Shown: piece by piece, positions 44,185 through 53,734 of the stretch | How the letters are laid out: each line of letters begins with the position of its first letter | Numbering within the stretch: the stretch's first letter is position 1 | Notes under the pieces: model-generated | What the model saw: the letters and a program-made list of their open reading frames with translations, nothing else | Told to the model about the DNA's origin: nothing | Databases searched by the model: none | From: Gammaproteobacteria bacterium | GTDB lineage: Bacteria; Pseudomonadota; Gammaproteobacteria; SZUA-229 | Direction: 5' to 3' | DNA length: 64,000 bases | Assembly (NCBI GenBank): GCA_013041745.1 | Contig: JABDRN010000112.1 | Span: 1 to 64,000, forward strand | Program-made: the position numbers and the translations under genes

Positions 44185-45195
44185 TCACTGCACAGCATAT
44201 GGCGAAGCCATCGGTTCGCCGACAAAAAGTCCCTGGCCTGGCCAGGCCACACTTTTCCAGTATGCCTCTATAAGAGACTCACCATTAGTGTAACGCTCGA
44301 TCACAATACCCGGATTAGGAAACTTCTGGGTAAATGCACAAGGTTCCACGACAGTGCCATAACTGGCTGTTGCCCCGGCATCTAGCCAGCGCAACAGGCT
44401 CATCTGCTTCCGGCCGAACAGGTTGCCACCACTGGAAGTCAGGTGATCTGCGATGGCTCCGGGCAGATACTGGTTACTCTCGATAGACCTGACTTTTTTC
44501 AGACCGGTGAAATAAAACATCACATCGTCTTTATTCTCAAGTATGTCACTATCGACCTGCTTTATATTTATCTGTTCTGACAGCAGTTCTTTTATCACCC
44601 GGTAACGCCTTGAACGCACATTCCGTGCTTTATCGGAGGTGCTCATCAGGTAAGCGGTGGCTTCAGGCTGCGAACCATCGGCCGCCACGCCACGATCGAT
44701 CATTTCATATACCTGCTGCAGCGAACTTCCAGCCAGCATCATGCTCGGCCTTATCTGCAGCTCATCACTCGGCAAACCACTATTCGAATTATAGTAGTTA
44801 CTCATCCTCGTTTGCTTACAGCCTTTGGCGCAAAACGAGCTATCGAAGCCAAAAGTAAAGGCAGAGGTGATCGACATGCAGCCCACTTTAAATGGCTTGC
44901 TCCAGGCCAGCGCATAGTATTGCACATTGCCTGGTGTCTGCTCTAACACCTGCTGATAGATATCAGTAAATTTCTTCTCATCTATCGTTTTCTTATCTGC
45001 CGACATGCTGATCTTTATAATGTTCTGCAGTGGGATGTTGCGTTTCTTCTGATAGTAATCAGCAATCAAACGGCTATCAGCATCTTCCATATTGACTACT
45101 ATCGCCACCTGTTGCGCAGTAATTGCTGCATAAACCAGCGGGGCAGAACTAAAAAACAGCAGTATCAGTACAATAATTTTCAAAAACTGCATCAT
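44185..45195 (-). CDS. TIGR03790-family secreted protein inside the trp cluster
   Basis: A 336-residue protein with a clear signal peptide (residues 3-24, ending LVYAAI). It begins QQVAIVVNMEDADSRLIADYY, has an AWSKPFKV segment, four cysteines near CMSIT...CAKGC, and ends with FVGEPMASPYA, the pattern typical of TIGR03790. Function of the family is unknown. It is 15 bp downstream of trpE and 38 bp upstream of trpG, in the same direction, so it must be cotranscribed or the operon reinitiates. Nothing about it suggests a role in tryptophan synthesis. Confidence 0.85.
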   Translation of the reverse strand: MMQFLKIIVLILLFFSSAPLVYAAITAQQVAIVVNMEDADSRLIADYYQKKRNIPLQNIIKISMSADKKTIDEKKFTDIYQQVLEQTPGNVQYYALAWSKPFKVGCMSITSAFTFGFDSSFCAKGCKQTRMSNYYNSNSGLPSDELQIRPSMMLAGSSLQQVYEMIDRGVAADGSQPEATAYLMSTSDKARNVRSRRYRVIKELLSEQINIKQVDSDILENKDDVMFYFTGLKKVRSIESNQYLPGAIADHLTSSGGNLFGRKQMSLLRWLDAGATASYGTVVEPCAFTQKFPNPGIVIERYTNGESLIEAYWKSVAWPGQGLFVGEPMASPYAVQ

Positions 45196-45210
45196 GATTG
45201 TGTCAAATAT

Positions 45211-46722
45211 TTACTGACTGGAATCGAGGCCTGCTTCAGCCAGTGATACCGCACGAAAAATAGCACGCGCTTTATTCATTGTCTCTGCCCATTCATTTTC
45301 AGGTATAGAGTCATATACGATGCCGGCACCTGCCTGTATCGACAGGTGCTTGTCTTTTATCACCGCGGTACGGATCGCGATCGCTGTGTCCATATTACCG
45401 TTCCATGAGAGGTAACCGACTGCCCCCGAATAGATCCCCCTTTTTACCGGTTCGAATTCATCGATAATCTCCATGGCGCGGATCTTGGGGGCTCCACTGA
45501 CGGTACCTGCCGGGAAAGTGGCGCGTAATACGTCCATTGAACTCAGCCCTTCCTCCAGTTCCCCGCTCACATTTGAGACGATATGCATTACATGTGAGTA
45601 ACGCTCGACCACCATCTTGTCGGTCAACTTCACCGTTGAGGTCTTACTTACCCTGCCGGCATCATTACGTCCCAGGTCGATAAGCATGAGGTGCTCTGCC
45701 AGTTCCTTGGGATCTGCCAGCAGCTCTTTTTCGAGAGCGATATCACTGGCCTCATCTTTACCTCGAGGACGTGTTCCAGCGATGGGCCTGACCGTGACCT
45801 GCCCATCTTCCAGTCTTACCAGTATCTCGGGGGACGAGCCAACGATGTGATGGTCACCAAGGTCCAGGTAATACATGTATGGCGAAGGGTTCAGGCTACG
45901 CAATGCTCGATATAGATTCAATGGTGGTGCATTGAAAGGGATGGTCAAACGTTGTGACAGCACCACCTGCATGATGTCACCATCGACGATATATTGCTTG
46001 GCTTTGCTGACCGCGTCCTTATAACCCTGTTCGGTAAAACCAGAGACAAAGTCTTCCTCATTGACTGCCTGAGTAATATGGTCACTTTTTGCAGGCAGCT
46101 TATTACGCAGAGCTTGAGCGATAGTTTGCAGACGAGCCTCACCCTTCTCCAGTGCATCTTCGTCACTGGTATCCGCATGGACGATTATAAACAGCTTGCC
46201 TGACAGGTTATCAAACACCACCACCTCTTCTGATACCATCAGCAGTATGTCAGGTGTCTGTAACGGGTCTGGTTTGCCGTTTTTTGCCAGGCGCTTTTCA
46301 ATATAAGCGATCGTCTCATAGCCAAAATATCCGACCAGGCCACCAGTAAAACGTGGCAGCTTTTCATCTTCGAAGACTTTGAAATGCGACTGGTAGTCAT
46401 CGATCCACTGCAGCGGATCCGCGACGGTCTGCTGTTTTATCAACTGCTCATCTTCATACTCACAGATCTCATGGCCAGAGATCTTGATCACCTTCTTACA
46501 GGGAAGACCGATAATAGAGTAACGCCCCCATTTTTCACCACCCTGAACAGATTCGAACAGGTAGCTATAAGGCGCATTCGCCAGTTTCAGATAGGTGCTG
46601 AGCGGCGTATCCAGGTCTGCCAGTACTTCGCGCACCAGCGGAACACGGTTAAACCCCTGTTGTTTGATATCAGAAAACTCAGATTGAGATATCTTCGATT
46701 TAGAGAATGTTTCAGCAGGCAT
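45211..46722 (-). CDS. trpE: Anthranilate synthase component I
   Basis: Converts chorismate to anthranilate. The 503-residue protein has the N-terminal tryptophan-binding motif LESVQ-type [17 protein letters not shown] and the catalytic [29 protein letters not shown] and [19 protein letters not shown] motifs. Feedback inhibition by tryptophan is therefore expected. Upstream, 183 bp separate it from gph and contain a 26-codon open frame with two Trp codons. Confidence 0.98.
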   Translation of the reverse strand: MPAETFSKSKISQSEFSDIKQQGFNRVPLVREVLADLDTPLSTYLKLANAPYSYLFESVQGGEKWGRYSIIGLPCKKVIKISGHEICEYEDEQLIKQQTVADPLQWIDDYQSHFKVFEDEKLPRFTGGLVGYFGYETIAYIEKRLAKNGKPDPLQTPDILLMVSEEVVVFDNLSGKLFIIVHADTSDEDALEKGEARLQTIAQALRNKLPAKSDHITQAVNEEDFVSGFTEQGYKDAVSKAKQYIVDGDIMQVVLSQRLTIPFNAPPLNLYRALRSLNPSPYMYYLDLGDHHIVGSSPEILVRLEDGQVTVRPIAGTRPRGKDEASDIALEKELLADPKELAEHLMLIDLGRNDAGRVSKTSTVKLTDKMVVERYSHVMHIVSNVSGELEEGLSSMDVLRATFPAGTVSGAPKIRAMEIIDEFEPVKRGIYSGAVGYLSWNGNMDTAIAIRTAVIKDKHLSIQAGAGIVYDSIPENEWAETMNKARAIFRAVSLAEAGLDSSQ

Positions 46723-46905
46723 TATTATTTCCAGACATAATATTTAAGACGACACGGCCATGTAAAAAAGGCATAACGATCAGGGCAAGCATTGCGCTTC
46801 ACCATCGCCAGTGTTCAGTCGTCTCCGATAATATCAGCATGTGTCCGGAAAAATATTTCATAGCTGGATATTAGAGCATGTAAGAAAAATATTAAAGTCT
46901 TGTTG

Positions 46906-47577
46906 TTACCAGGCGACGAGATCTATTATCTCGGTCATGGAGTCGACCACCGCATCAGGATGGTGATCACGGATATCTTCACCGTGATTATAACCATAGG
47001 ACATGCAGATGATAGAAAAGCCAGCAGCGCGGGCTGCTTCTACATCACTCATGGAATCACCGATCATCATCGATGCCGCTGGCGAAACACCAAGTTTTTC
47101 TGCAGACAGTAACAGTGGCTGTGGATCCGGTTTTCTGCGTTCAACCATATCACCACAAAGTACAGTCTCGAAATACTCACTGATACCCAGATCTCTCAGC
47201 AGTGGCAGCGTAAATTCGCTGGCCTTGTTAGTCACACAACCGATCTTTACCCCGGTTGTGACCAGAAACTCCAGGGCGTCCTCTACACCATCATACAGAC
47301 GGCTTCGTTTCGAGGTGTTTTCTGCATATAACGCACGGAAAATCGGTAAGGCTTTTTCATAAATGGCCTCATCCGGCTCGCCGTCGAGTGCATTGATCAG
47401 TCCACGCTGGACCAGGCGCTCGACACCATTACCAACCCAGTGTCTGACGCTGGCTTCGCCCCTCGTCGGCATGTCCAGCTGTTTCAACATCTCGTCTACA
47501 CAGTAAGCGAGATCGGGCACACTATCAACCAGCGTACCATCAACATCGATCAACACCATCTCGGGGCGTGGCAACAT
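46906..47577 (-). CDS. gph: Phosphoglycolate phosphatase
   Basis: HAD phosphatase of 223 residues that removes 2-phosphoglycolate, from RuBisCO oxygenation or DNA repair. Motif I is VLIDVDGTLVDS, motif III lysine is in RRKPDPQPLL, and motif IV is MIGDSMSDVEAARAAG. It starts 3 bp after the rpe stop. The rpe-gph-trpE order is conserved in Pseudomonas and relatives. Confidence 0.96.
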   Translation of the reverse strand: MLPRPEMVLIDVDGTLVDSVPDLAYCVDEMLKQLDMPTRGEASVRHWVGNGVERLVQRGLINALDGEPDEAIYEKALPIFRALYAENTSKRSRLYDGVEDALEFLVTTGVKIGCVTNKASEFTLPLLRDLGISEYFETVLCGDMVERRKPDPQPLLLSAEKLGVSPAASMMIGDSMSDVEAARAAGFSIICMSYGYNHGEDIRDHHPDAVVDSMTEIIDLVAW

Positions 47578-47580
47578 CAG

Positions 47581-48273
47581 CTAGCTGCCAACTTTCGCTA
47601 ATTCCGCACGCATCGCTGCAACGACTGTGTCATAGTCGTTAGCATCGTTCTCACCTTTGGCACCAAAGATTGCAGAACCGGCAACAAAGGTATCTGCACC
47701 TGCTTCCGCAATCTCGCGGATATTGTCGACCTTGACACCACCATCGATCTCGAGGCGGATATCCAGGCCTGAATTATCGATGATCTTGCGTGCCTGGCGA
47801 AGTTTATCCAGTGTTGCGGGGATGAAAGACTGGCCGCCAAAACCCGGGTTAACAGACATCAGTAGCACCATGTCTACCTTATCGAGAACGTAATCGAGGT
47901 AGCTCAGTGGCGTTGCAGGATTGAATACCAGGCCGGATTTGCAGCCACACTCACGCACGAGCTGCAGACTGCGGTCGATATGCTCACTAGCTTCCGGGTG
48001 AAAAGTGATATAGGTGGCACCTGCTTTGGCAAAATCAGGAATGATACGATCGACCGGCTTCACCATCATGTGAACATCGATATCTGCTGTTACACCATGA
48101 TTACGCAATGCTTCACAGACCAGGGGACCGATGGTCAGATTAGGAACATAATGGTTATCCATCACATCGAAATGCACGATATCTGCGCCTGATGCGAGTA
48201 CATTATCTACTTCAGGCCCTAACATCGCAAAATCTGCGGAGAGTATAGATGGTGCTATTTTGAAATCTGCCAT
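47581..48273 (-). CDS. rpe: Ribulose-phosphate 3-epimerase
   Basis: Interconverts ribulose-5-phosphate and xylulose-5-phosphate. The 230-residue TIM barrel has [40 protein letters not shown] and LEIDGGV with the metal-binding His and Asp residues. The ATG at 48273 is preceded by AAGAGGATTGAC, favouring it over a TTG two codons upstream. First gene of the minus-strand rpe-gph-trp run. Confidence 0.98.
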   Translation of the reverse strand: MADFKIAPSILSADFAMLGPEVDNVLASGADIVHFDVMDNHYVPNLTIGPLVCEALRNHGVTADIDVHMMVKPVDRIIPDFAKAGATYITFHPEASEHIDRSLQLVRECGCKSGLVFNPATPLSYLDYVLDKVDMVLLMSVNPGFGGQSFIPATLDKLRQARKIIDNSGLDIRLEIDGGVKVDNIREIAEAGADTFVAGSAIFGAKGENDANDYDTVVAAMRAELAKVGS

Positions 48274-48425
48274 GGTCAATCCTCTTGGGGTTACCGTCTA
48301 AAAAAGGCGCGCATTTTACATCATTGGCGCTGCCGACTCCACAAGTGATTCAGCCCCACCCCTTTACAGGCATCCAGCCTCGCGATTATCATGCACTTTC
48401 CTGATTACAGCAGTGAGTTAAAAAT

Positions 48426-48881
48426 ATGTCTTACAGTATCGCACTTCACCTACTGGCAGCCGTGGTCTGGGTTGGCGGTATGATATTTGCCCACAACTCG
48501 CTGCGACCAGCAGCAGCACAGGTTCTGGAACCACCACTGCGCCTGGAACTATGGGTTCAGGTGTTCCGTCGCTTCTTCGTCCTGGTATGGATAAGCATCG
48601 TGCTAATTCTTGCCACTGGTTACTGGATGTTGTTTAACTACTTTGGCGGATTTGCAGGTGCAGGCATACACATACATTTCATGCACGGTGCAGGTATCAT
48701 CATGGTGCTGATCTATCTGCACGTGTTTTTTGCGCCCTATCGCCGGCTAAGACAGGCTGTCATCGTTCAGGACTACCCGCTGGCAGGGGCACAGTTGAAC
48801 CAGATACGCAGAATGGTGGGCATCAATATACTGATCGGCCTGACGGTTATCGTTGTCGCCAGCGCAGGGCGATACCTGTAA
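48426..48881 (+). CDS. CopD-family membrane protein
   Basis: A 151-residue integral membrane protein with four hydrophobic helices (about 6-24, 48-70, 80-104 and 128-148). Conserved histidines are at about H8 in ALHLLAAVVWVGGM, in HIHFMHGAG and in YLHVFF. These features match CopD-like and related haem- or copper-associated membrane domains. It precedes the small cytochrome c gene by 219 bp but has no proven link with it. Confidence 0.83.
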   Translation: MSYSIALHLLAAVVWVGGMIFAHNSLRPAAAQVLEPPLRLELWVQVFRRFFVLVWISIVLILATGYWMLFNYFGGFAGAGIHIHFMHGAGIIMVLIYLHVFFAPYRRLRQAVIVQDYPLAGAQLNQIRRMVGINILIGLTVIVVASAGRYL

Positions 48882-49019
48882 AAGGTAAGTTTTAGACAGT
48901 GTCGCAAGTATATAGAATATTTACAATATTTAAGGTATTATCTCGCGTCAGATAAGAGAACTTGCAAAATTATGGCAAATAAACATATGATTTATATGGT
49001 TTTAATTGCCATGAATTCT

Positions 49020-49053
49020 GTTCAGCTGCCGTTCAGCTTGGTTCCTTCATAAT
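49020..49053 (+). promoter_or_regulatory. Activator-type promoter of the cytochrome c gene
   Basis: GTTCAGCT occurs at 49020-49027 and again at 49031-49038, an 11-bp period, and a degraded GTTCCTTC follows at 49041. CATAAT at 49048-49053 makes a good -10, but no -35 hexamer is present where the repeats lie. This is the layout of OmpR/PhoB-family activated promoters. The regulator is not known. Confidence 0.5.
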
Positions 49054-49100
49054 CTTGTCGTACTATGTTTAATAAACCAAAAAAACTTAGGAGTAACCTA

Positions 49101-49409
49101 ATGAAACGTCAAATTTTAGCCACTGCATCTGCTTTAATTCTCGCTGCAAGCACAAATGTTGCTTTTGCTGGTGACGCTGCTGCTGGAAAAGCAAAAGCCG
49201 CTTCTTGTGCTGGTTGTCACGGTGCAAACGGTATTAGCAATGTACCAACATACCCTAACCTGGCTGGTCAGAAAGAAGCATATCTCGTTAAACAGATGAA
49301 AGCTTTTAAAGACAAGACCCGTATGGACCCAACAATGAACGCCATGGCAGCTCCTCTGAGTGACGCTGATATAGCGAATATCTCAGCATATTACGCAGGC
49401 CTGAAATAA
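49101..49409 (+). CDS. Small periplasmic mono-haem cytochrome c
   Basis: A 102-residue class I cytochrome c. The signal peptide [20 protein letters not shown](AFA) is cleaved near residue 23; the haem site is C36-AG-C39-H40 and the Met ligand is probably in MDPTMNAMA. The ATG at 49101 is decided by TTAGGAGTAACCTA upstream; an earlier in-frame ATG (49065) is unlikely. It resembles cytochrome c553/c4-half proteins that carry electrons to terminal oxidases or to peroxidases. An intrinsic terminator lies at 49595-49632, beyond a tandem repeat array. Confidence 0.95.
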   Translation: MKRQILATASALILAASTNVAFAGDAAAGKAKAASCAGCHGANGISNVPTYPNLAGQKEAYLVKQMKAFKDKTRMDPTMNAMAAPLSDADIANISAYYAGLK

Positions 49410-49563
49410 CCGCACCGCCATCCATGGCTCTTTGCGGAATACCGTCCTTCCATGGACGTAACCGCACCGCCATCCATGGCTCCTTGCGGAATACCGTCCT
49501 TCCATGGACCTAACCGCAACGCCATCCATGGCTCCTTGCGGAATACCGTCTTTCCATAGACAT
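49408..49563. repeat. 52-bp tandem repeat, three units
   Basis: Units begin at 49408, 49460 and 49512 with AACCGCACCGCCATCCATGG (third unit AACCGCAACG...). They are nearly identical and each contains two CCATGG-like centres. The array begins at the last base pair of the cytochrome stop codon and ends before the terminator. Open frames through it are artefacts of the repeat. Confidence 0.93.
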
Positions 49564-50616
49564 AAGAATCTGATCAATTTTTTCAGAATCCTGAAAAACG
49601 CCGATGGCTCCAGAGCTGTTGGCGTTTTTTTATGCCTGTTCATTATGACTCATACCACCGCAGCCTCTTCCGCGGAAGTCAGTGTCAATAGCCGAGACTT
49701 TCACCCTTTTGAAACGCGAGACCAGAACCTGTTCAACCTGATCCATGGTCAGGCATTACCCAGCAACGCCCGGTTACATGAAAAGTCACAGACCTCATGG
49801 TCAAGCAGCCTGATAATCACCAACGCGCTGAATATCGATAGTAATAGTGAGGAGAGCATCTATCTAGACTATGAAGCCTATCGCTTAAACCTTTCATACC
49901 AGTATGGGCTCAATACTGACTGGAACCTGAAGGTTGATATACCCCTGATCTACCAGAGCGGTGGCATTTTCGACTCGGCTATCGACAGCTGGCATCAGTT
50001 TTTTGGCATGCCACGCGGATTCAGGCCGACCGTAGAACACGACCAGTATGACATCCAGTACGCCTACCGGTCACAGACAATGGTCCAGCTAAATGAGGAA
50101 AGCACCAGTCTCGGCGATATCCAGGTCGCTATGGCGCATTCCATCCTGGATGACGAAACAACAGACATGAGCGCCTGGGCGAGCTTAAAATTACCGACCG
50201 GCAAAAAAGAAAAACTGACAGGTAATGGTGCCACCGATATTGCTGCCTGGTTAGCATTGAATCAGCAGTTATCAGGCAGATGGTTGGTCAATATGAATGC
50301 CGGCGCTGTCATATTAGGTGCTGACGAATACAACAACATTCCGCTGTCCGATTATGCGTTATACGGCCATGCCATGCTCGGCTGGCTGGTCACTGATTCC
50401 ATCAACTTGAAGCTGCAACTGCAAGCACACACCAGCTATTATGAACAGAGCCGGTTATCGATATTAGGTGATAGTTATTTTCTGACTTTCGGCGGAACAA
50501 TAAACATAGATCAGTGCAACCAGATCGACCTGGCATTTAGTGAAGATATAAAAGTCGACGCTTCCCCGGATGCCAGTATGATCATCAGCTGGCGAGGCTT
50601 TACCTCTGGCTGCTGA
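49504..50616 (+). CDS. DUF3187-family outer-membrane protein (start uncertain)
   Basis: The body from about 49650 is a secreted beta-rich protein: NLFNLIHGQALPSNARLH, YRLNLSYQYGLNTDWNLKVDIPLIYQSGG, a GFRPTVEH loop and SLKLPTGKKEKL, typical of DUF3187. Function is unknown. A signal peptide (AVGVFLCLFIMTHTTAASSA) lies before the mature part, but the only in-frame ATG upstream of it is at 49504, inside the 52-bp repeat array, and the terminator overlaps the same stretch. A later ATG at 49645 would remove most of the signal peptide. An alternative non-ATG start is possible. The stop is at 50616 and is not in doubt. Confidence 0.8.
   Translation: MDLTATPSMAPCGIPSFHRHKNLINFFRILKNADGSRAVGVFLCLFIMTHTTAASSAEVSVNSRDFHPFETRDQNLFNLIHGQALPSNARLHEKSQTSWSSSLIITNALNIDSNSEESIYLDYEAYRLNLSYQYGLNTDWNLKVDIPLIYQSGGIFDSAIDSWHQFFGMPRGFRPTVEHDQYDIQYAYRSQTMVQLNEESTSLGDIQVAMAHSILDDETTDMSAWASLKLPTGKKEKLTGNGATDIAAWLALNQQLSGRWLVNMNAGAVILGADEYNNIPLSDYALYGHAMLGWLVTDSINLKLQLQAHTSYYEQSRLSILGDSYFLTFGGTINIDQCNQIDLAFSEDIKVDASPDASMIISWRGFTSGC
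49595..49632 (+). terminator. Intrinsic terminator after cytochrome c and the repeat array
   Basis: AAAAACGCC pairs with GGCGTTTTT, with an inner TGGCTC/GAGCTG stem (two wobble pairs) and a seven-base U run. It lies within the open frame of the DUF3187 gene, upstream of its mature part. Confidence 0.82.
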
Positions 50617-50677
50617 TAATAGTCGAACACATCAAGCGCCATATCTAAACAGAGCAAGGAGGGCAAAAGCTTCCCTA

Positions 50678-51658
50678 TCAGGTCACATAGCTAAGAGCAT
50701 CTCTCACTACAGTACTGCTGGCATCATCAGTGTGCGCATTTTCACTGAGGTGGCGACGCCATGCACGCGCACCACGACAGCCCTGGTACAAACCCAGGAT
50801 GTGCCGCGTGATCGAATGCAGTATAACGCCCCTGGCAACCTCACTGTCGATATACTCACACATTTCTTCGACGACCTGCTCACGACTCTTTAACCCAGCC
50901 GCAGTGTCCTGGTAGATATCACGATCGACCCTGGCCAGCATATAAGGATTGTAATATGCCTCACGTCCGATCATTACACCGTCGACGTACTCCAGTTCGT
51001 CTACCACGGCTTCCAGGGTTTTGATGCCACCGTTGATTACCACCGTCAACCCTGGTTTCTCCCGTTTCAGGCGATGCACGTAATCATATCTCAGTGGCGG
51101 TATCTCACGGTTCTCTTTAGGGCTCAATCCCTGCAGCCAGGCTTTCCTGGCATGTACGATGAAAGTATCACAACCACCGGCAGAGACAATCTCAACGAAA
51201 TGCTCTAATGGCTCAAAGCCTTCCATCTCATCGATACCGATCCGGCATTTTACCGTGACCGGGATCTCAACTTTTGCCCTCATCGCCGATACGCAGTCTG
51301 CCACCAGCGAAGGATCCGCCATCAGGCAGGCACCGAAATGACCAGACTTGACCCGGTCACTGGGACAACCGACATTCAGGTTAACCTCGTCAAACCCGGC
51401 ATCTTCAGCCATCACTGCACACTGCGCCAGAGCTATGGGATCACTGCCACCAAGTTGCAGTGCCAGCGGATGCTCGGAGCTATGATGCGCGAGCAGCCTT
51501 TTCTGATCGCCGACCATTTGCCTGTTATGCAACAGCGCACCGGTATTGACCATCTCGGTATATAACAGAGCATGCCTGGATATAAGGCGCAAGAAATAAC
51601 GCGCATGACGGTCGGTCCAGCCCATCATCGGCGCAATAGATACTTTATGAGACAGCAT
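50678..51658 (-). CDS. dusA: tRNA-dihydrouridine(20/20a) synthase
   Basis: FMN- and NADPH-dependent enzyme that reduces uridines in the D-loop of tRNA. The 326-residue protein begins SHKVSIAPMMGWTDRHARYFLRLI, the DusA-specific start, and has the catalytic cysteine in NLNVGCPSDRV (about C98) plus VINGGIKT and MIGREAYYNP. It lies 9 bp downstream of the DUF255 gene on the same strand. Confidence 0.96.
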   Translation of the reverse strand: MLSHKVSIAPMMGWTDRHARYFLRLISRHALLYTEMVNTGALLHNRQMVGDQKRLLAHHSSEHPLALQLGGSDPIALAQCAVMAEDAGFDEVNLNVGCPSDRVKSGHFGACLMADPSLVADCVSAMRAKVEIPVTVKCRIGIDEMEGFEPLEHFVEIVSAGGCDTFIVHARKAWLQGLSPKENREIPPLRYDYVHRLKREKPGLTVVINGGIKTLEAVVDELEYVDGVMIGREAYYNPYMLARVDRDIYQDTAAGLKSREQVVEEMCEYIDSEVARGVILHSITRHILGLYQGCRGARAWRRHLSENAHTDDASSTVVRDALSYVT

Positions 51659-51667
51659 GCGGGTATT

Positions 51668-53734
51668 TTACTGCAAAGCAGTCGCCTTTTTCCTGACTTC
51701 GAGGTCATTATTACTGCCATGTTCAAGCTCGACCGCCAGCAGCATTGCTGCTGCTAATGGGTACTGGTTTACAGTAGCGGCAAAGCTTTTAAGCAGCTTT
51801 GCCGCCCGGGATGAAAATATTTTTTTGTCAGCTGGCCGGGATGCCAGTGCAGATAATCTATACAGGTTTGAGAATGCAACAGCATTAGCCGAAGGCAGTG
51901 CGCCGTCACTGATGCTCTTTGAACGAAACAACAGGCTATCGTCAGTAGCCACCGATTCGAAATAGGCGCCCGTTTTTTCATCCAGGAAAAGCGCATCCTG
52001 TTGCTCATGCAGCTCAAAGGCCCAACGCAGCCAGTTGTCATCATTACTGGCTTCATACAACTCGATCAAACCATGTATCAGCCAGACATAATCAGATAAT
52101 GTCGCGGCAGTGTCCGACACGATTTTTTCCCCATGCCGGCGGTACTGTCGATACAATATCATGGCATTTTCATCATAAAGGTTTTTCCTGATGAATTCGG
52201 CGGCCTGCTCGGCCTGTAACAATAGTGCGCGCTCATCGAAAGTACGTGAGGATATTGCCAGGGCTGATATCATCATTCCGTTCCATGCGGTAATGATCTT
52301 GTCATCGAGATGAGGCCGTGGCCGCGCTATACGGACTTTATTTAATTGCTTCCTGGCCGATGCCAGCCACTCGGCTTGCTGCTGTGTTAGCGGTTTGATG
52401 CTGAGTTCATCGTCGACATAGAGTACGTTCAAACCGATAAACTGATCGTGCGGATCTGATTCGATATTACCGTCATCCTCCACCTGGTAATATTTTTTTA
52501 CAAAGGCAAATACTTGTGCTGGCAGCACCCGCTTCAACTCTGACTGACGCCATAGATAATATGCGCCTTCTGCTTTTTCGGCGCTGTCATCATGCGCAGG
52601 TTTGCTAACAGCGTCCAGTGCTGAATAAAAACCGCCATCGGCTGATCGCATCTCGCGCGATACAAATGACAAGGTCTGCAGAATGATCCTGCGGTAACTC
52701 GGCAGTGCATCGATCATGTAAAAGTCGTTGTACGCCATGACCATCAGCGCCTGGTTATATAACATCTTCTCAAAATGCGGCACCTGCCAGTTCTCATCGA
52801 CCGAGTATCGATGAAAGCCACCACCGACCTGGTCATAGATACCGCCAGCGGCCATCGCATCAAGGGTAGTCTTCATCATAAGGTGTGCCTTTTTTTTACT
52901 CTCGTCATCCACAGCGTCACTATCACTGAGGAGAAGTTGATTAAGAAAGGAAAATATTCCAGGACGCGGAAATTTTGGGGCGACGCTAAAACCACCAGAG
53001 TCAGGCTCATACGACTCATAAATGCTGTGAAGCGCTGCCTCGGTTATATCATCGGCTAATAACTCGGCTTCCGAGGTATCATCAGCGCCATATTCGATAC
53101 CGGCGGTAATCGTTGTCGCTGTCTCCTCTACCAGCTCCGGCTGCTCTTGCCATATCTCATGAACCTTTAACAGTATTTCATTAAGACCTTTACGACCATC
53201 TGAAGAAAATGGCGGGTAATAGGTCGCCGCATGAAAAGGACGCAAGCGGTTATCAAGAAAGACAGTCATCGGCCAGCCGCCATGGCCATTGATCAGCTGT
53301 GTCGCTGCCATATATACCGCGTCGATATCAGGTCGCTGCTCACGATCGACTTTTATACTGACGAAATACCGGTTGAGCAGTTCTGCTATCTGTTTATTTT
53401 CAAAAGATTCACGCGCCATAACATGGCACCAGTGGCATGTGGAATATCCGATCGAAAGAAATATCGGCTTGTTTTCTTTTCTGGCTTTTTCGAATGCCGC
53501 TTCACCCCAGGCATACCAGTCCACCGGATTGTATGCATGCTGCAACAGGTATGGACTGGATTCATCGATCAGTTTATTCGGCTTGCGGCCATCTCTATCG
53601 GCAACAGCAGAAGCATGCTGAAGGTGGTCTTTAACGGTTACCTGCTTTACATCTGTTTGCGCAGATACATCATGTGACAGATGCGTCAAGAGCAGTACAA
53701 GAAAAATTAAAATCCTCATACTAAAAAACGACAT
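51668..53734 (-). CDS. Secreted DUF255/YyaL thioredoxin-like protein
   Basis: A protein of about 688 residues with an N-terminal signal peptide ([20 protein letters not shown]). The thioredoxin-like DUF255 domain has [16 protein letters not shown] and [16 protein letters not shown] (CHWC), followed by an alpha/alpha-toroid-like C-terminal half with [11 protein letters not shown]. Most YyaL/spermatogenesis-associated-20 relatives are cytoplasmic; the signal peptide here is notable. Its ATG shares one base with the stop of the upstream reductase gene (TGATG), so translation is coupled. Confidence 0.88.
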   Translation of the reverse strand: MSFFSMRILIFLVLLLTHLSHDVSAQTDVKQVTVKDHLQHASAVADRDGRKPNKLIDESSPYLLQHAYNPVDWYAWGEAAFEKARKENKPIFLSIGYSTCHWCHVMARESFENKQIAELLNRYFVSIKVDREQRPDIDAVYMAATQLINGHGGWPMTVFLDNRLRPFHAATYYPPFSSDGRKGLNEILLKVHEIWQEQPELVEETATTITAGIEYGADDTSEAELLADDITEAALHSIYESYEPDSGGFSVAPKFPRPGIFSFLNQLLLSDSDAVDDESKKKAHLMMKTTLDAMAAGGIYDQVGGGFHRYSVDENWQVPHFEKMLYNQALMVMAYNDFYMIDALPSYRRIILQTLSFVSREMRSADGGFYSALDAVSKPAHDDSAEKAEGAYYLWRQSELKRVLPAQVFAFVKKYYQVEDDGNIESDPHDQFIGLNVLYVDDELSIKPLTQQQAEWLASARKQLNKVRIARPRPHLDDKIITAWNGMMISALAISSRTFDERALLLQAEQAAEFIRKNLYDENAMILYRQYRRHGEKIVSDTAATLSDYVWLIHGLIELYEASNDDNWLRWAFELHEQQDALFLDEKTGAYFESVATDDSLLFRSKSISDGALPSANAVAFSNLYRLSALASRPADKKIFSSRAAKLLKSFAATVNQYPLAAAMLLAVELEHGSNNDLEVRKKATALQ

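Noticed and set aside
46723-46905. Classical trp attenuator before trpE
   Set aside because: No adjacent Trp codons and no terminator hairpin followed by a U run; kept only as a low-interest leader observation.
49383-49643. 86-codon minus-strand frame through the 52-bp tandem array
   Set aside because: Its internal protein repeats simply mirror the DNA repeat; it lacks a credible start and overlaps the cytochrome end.
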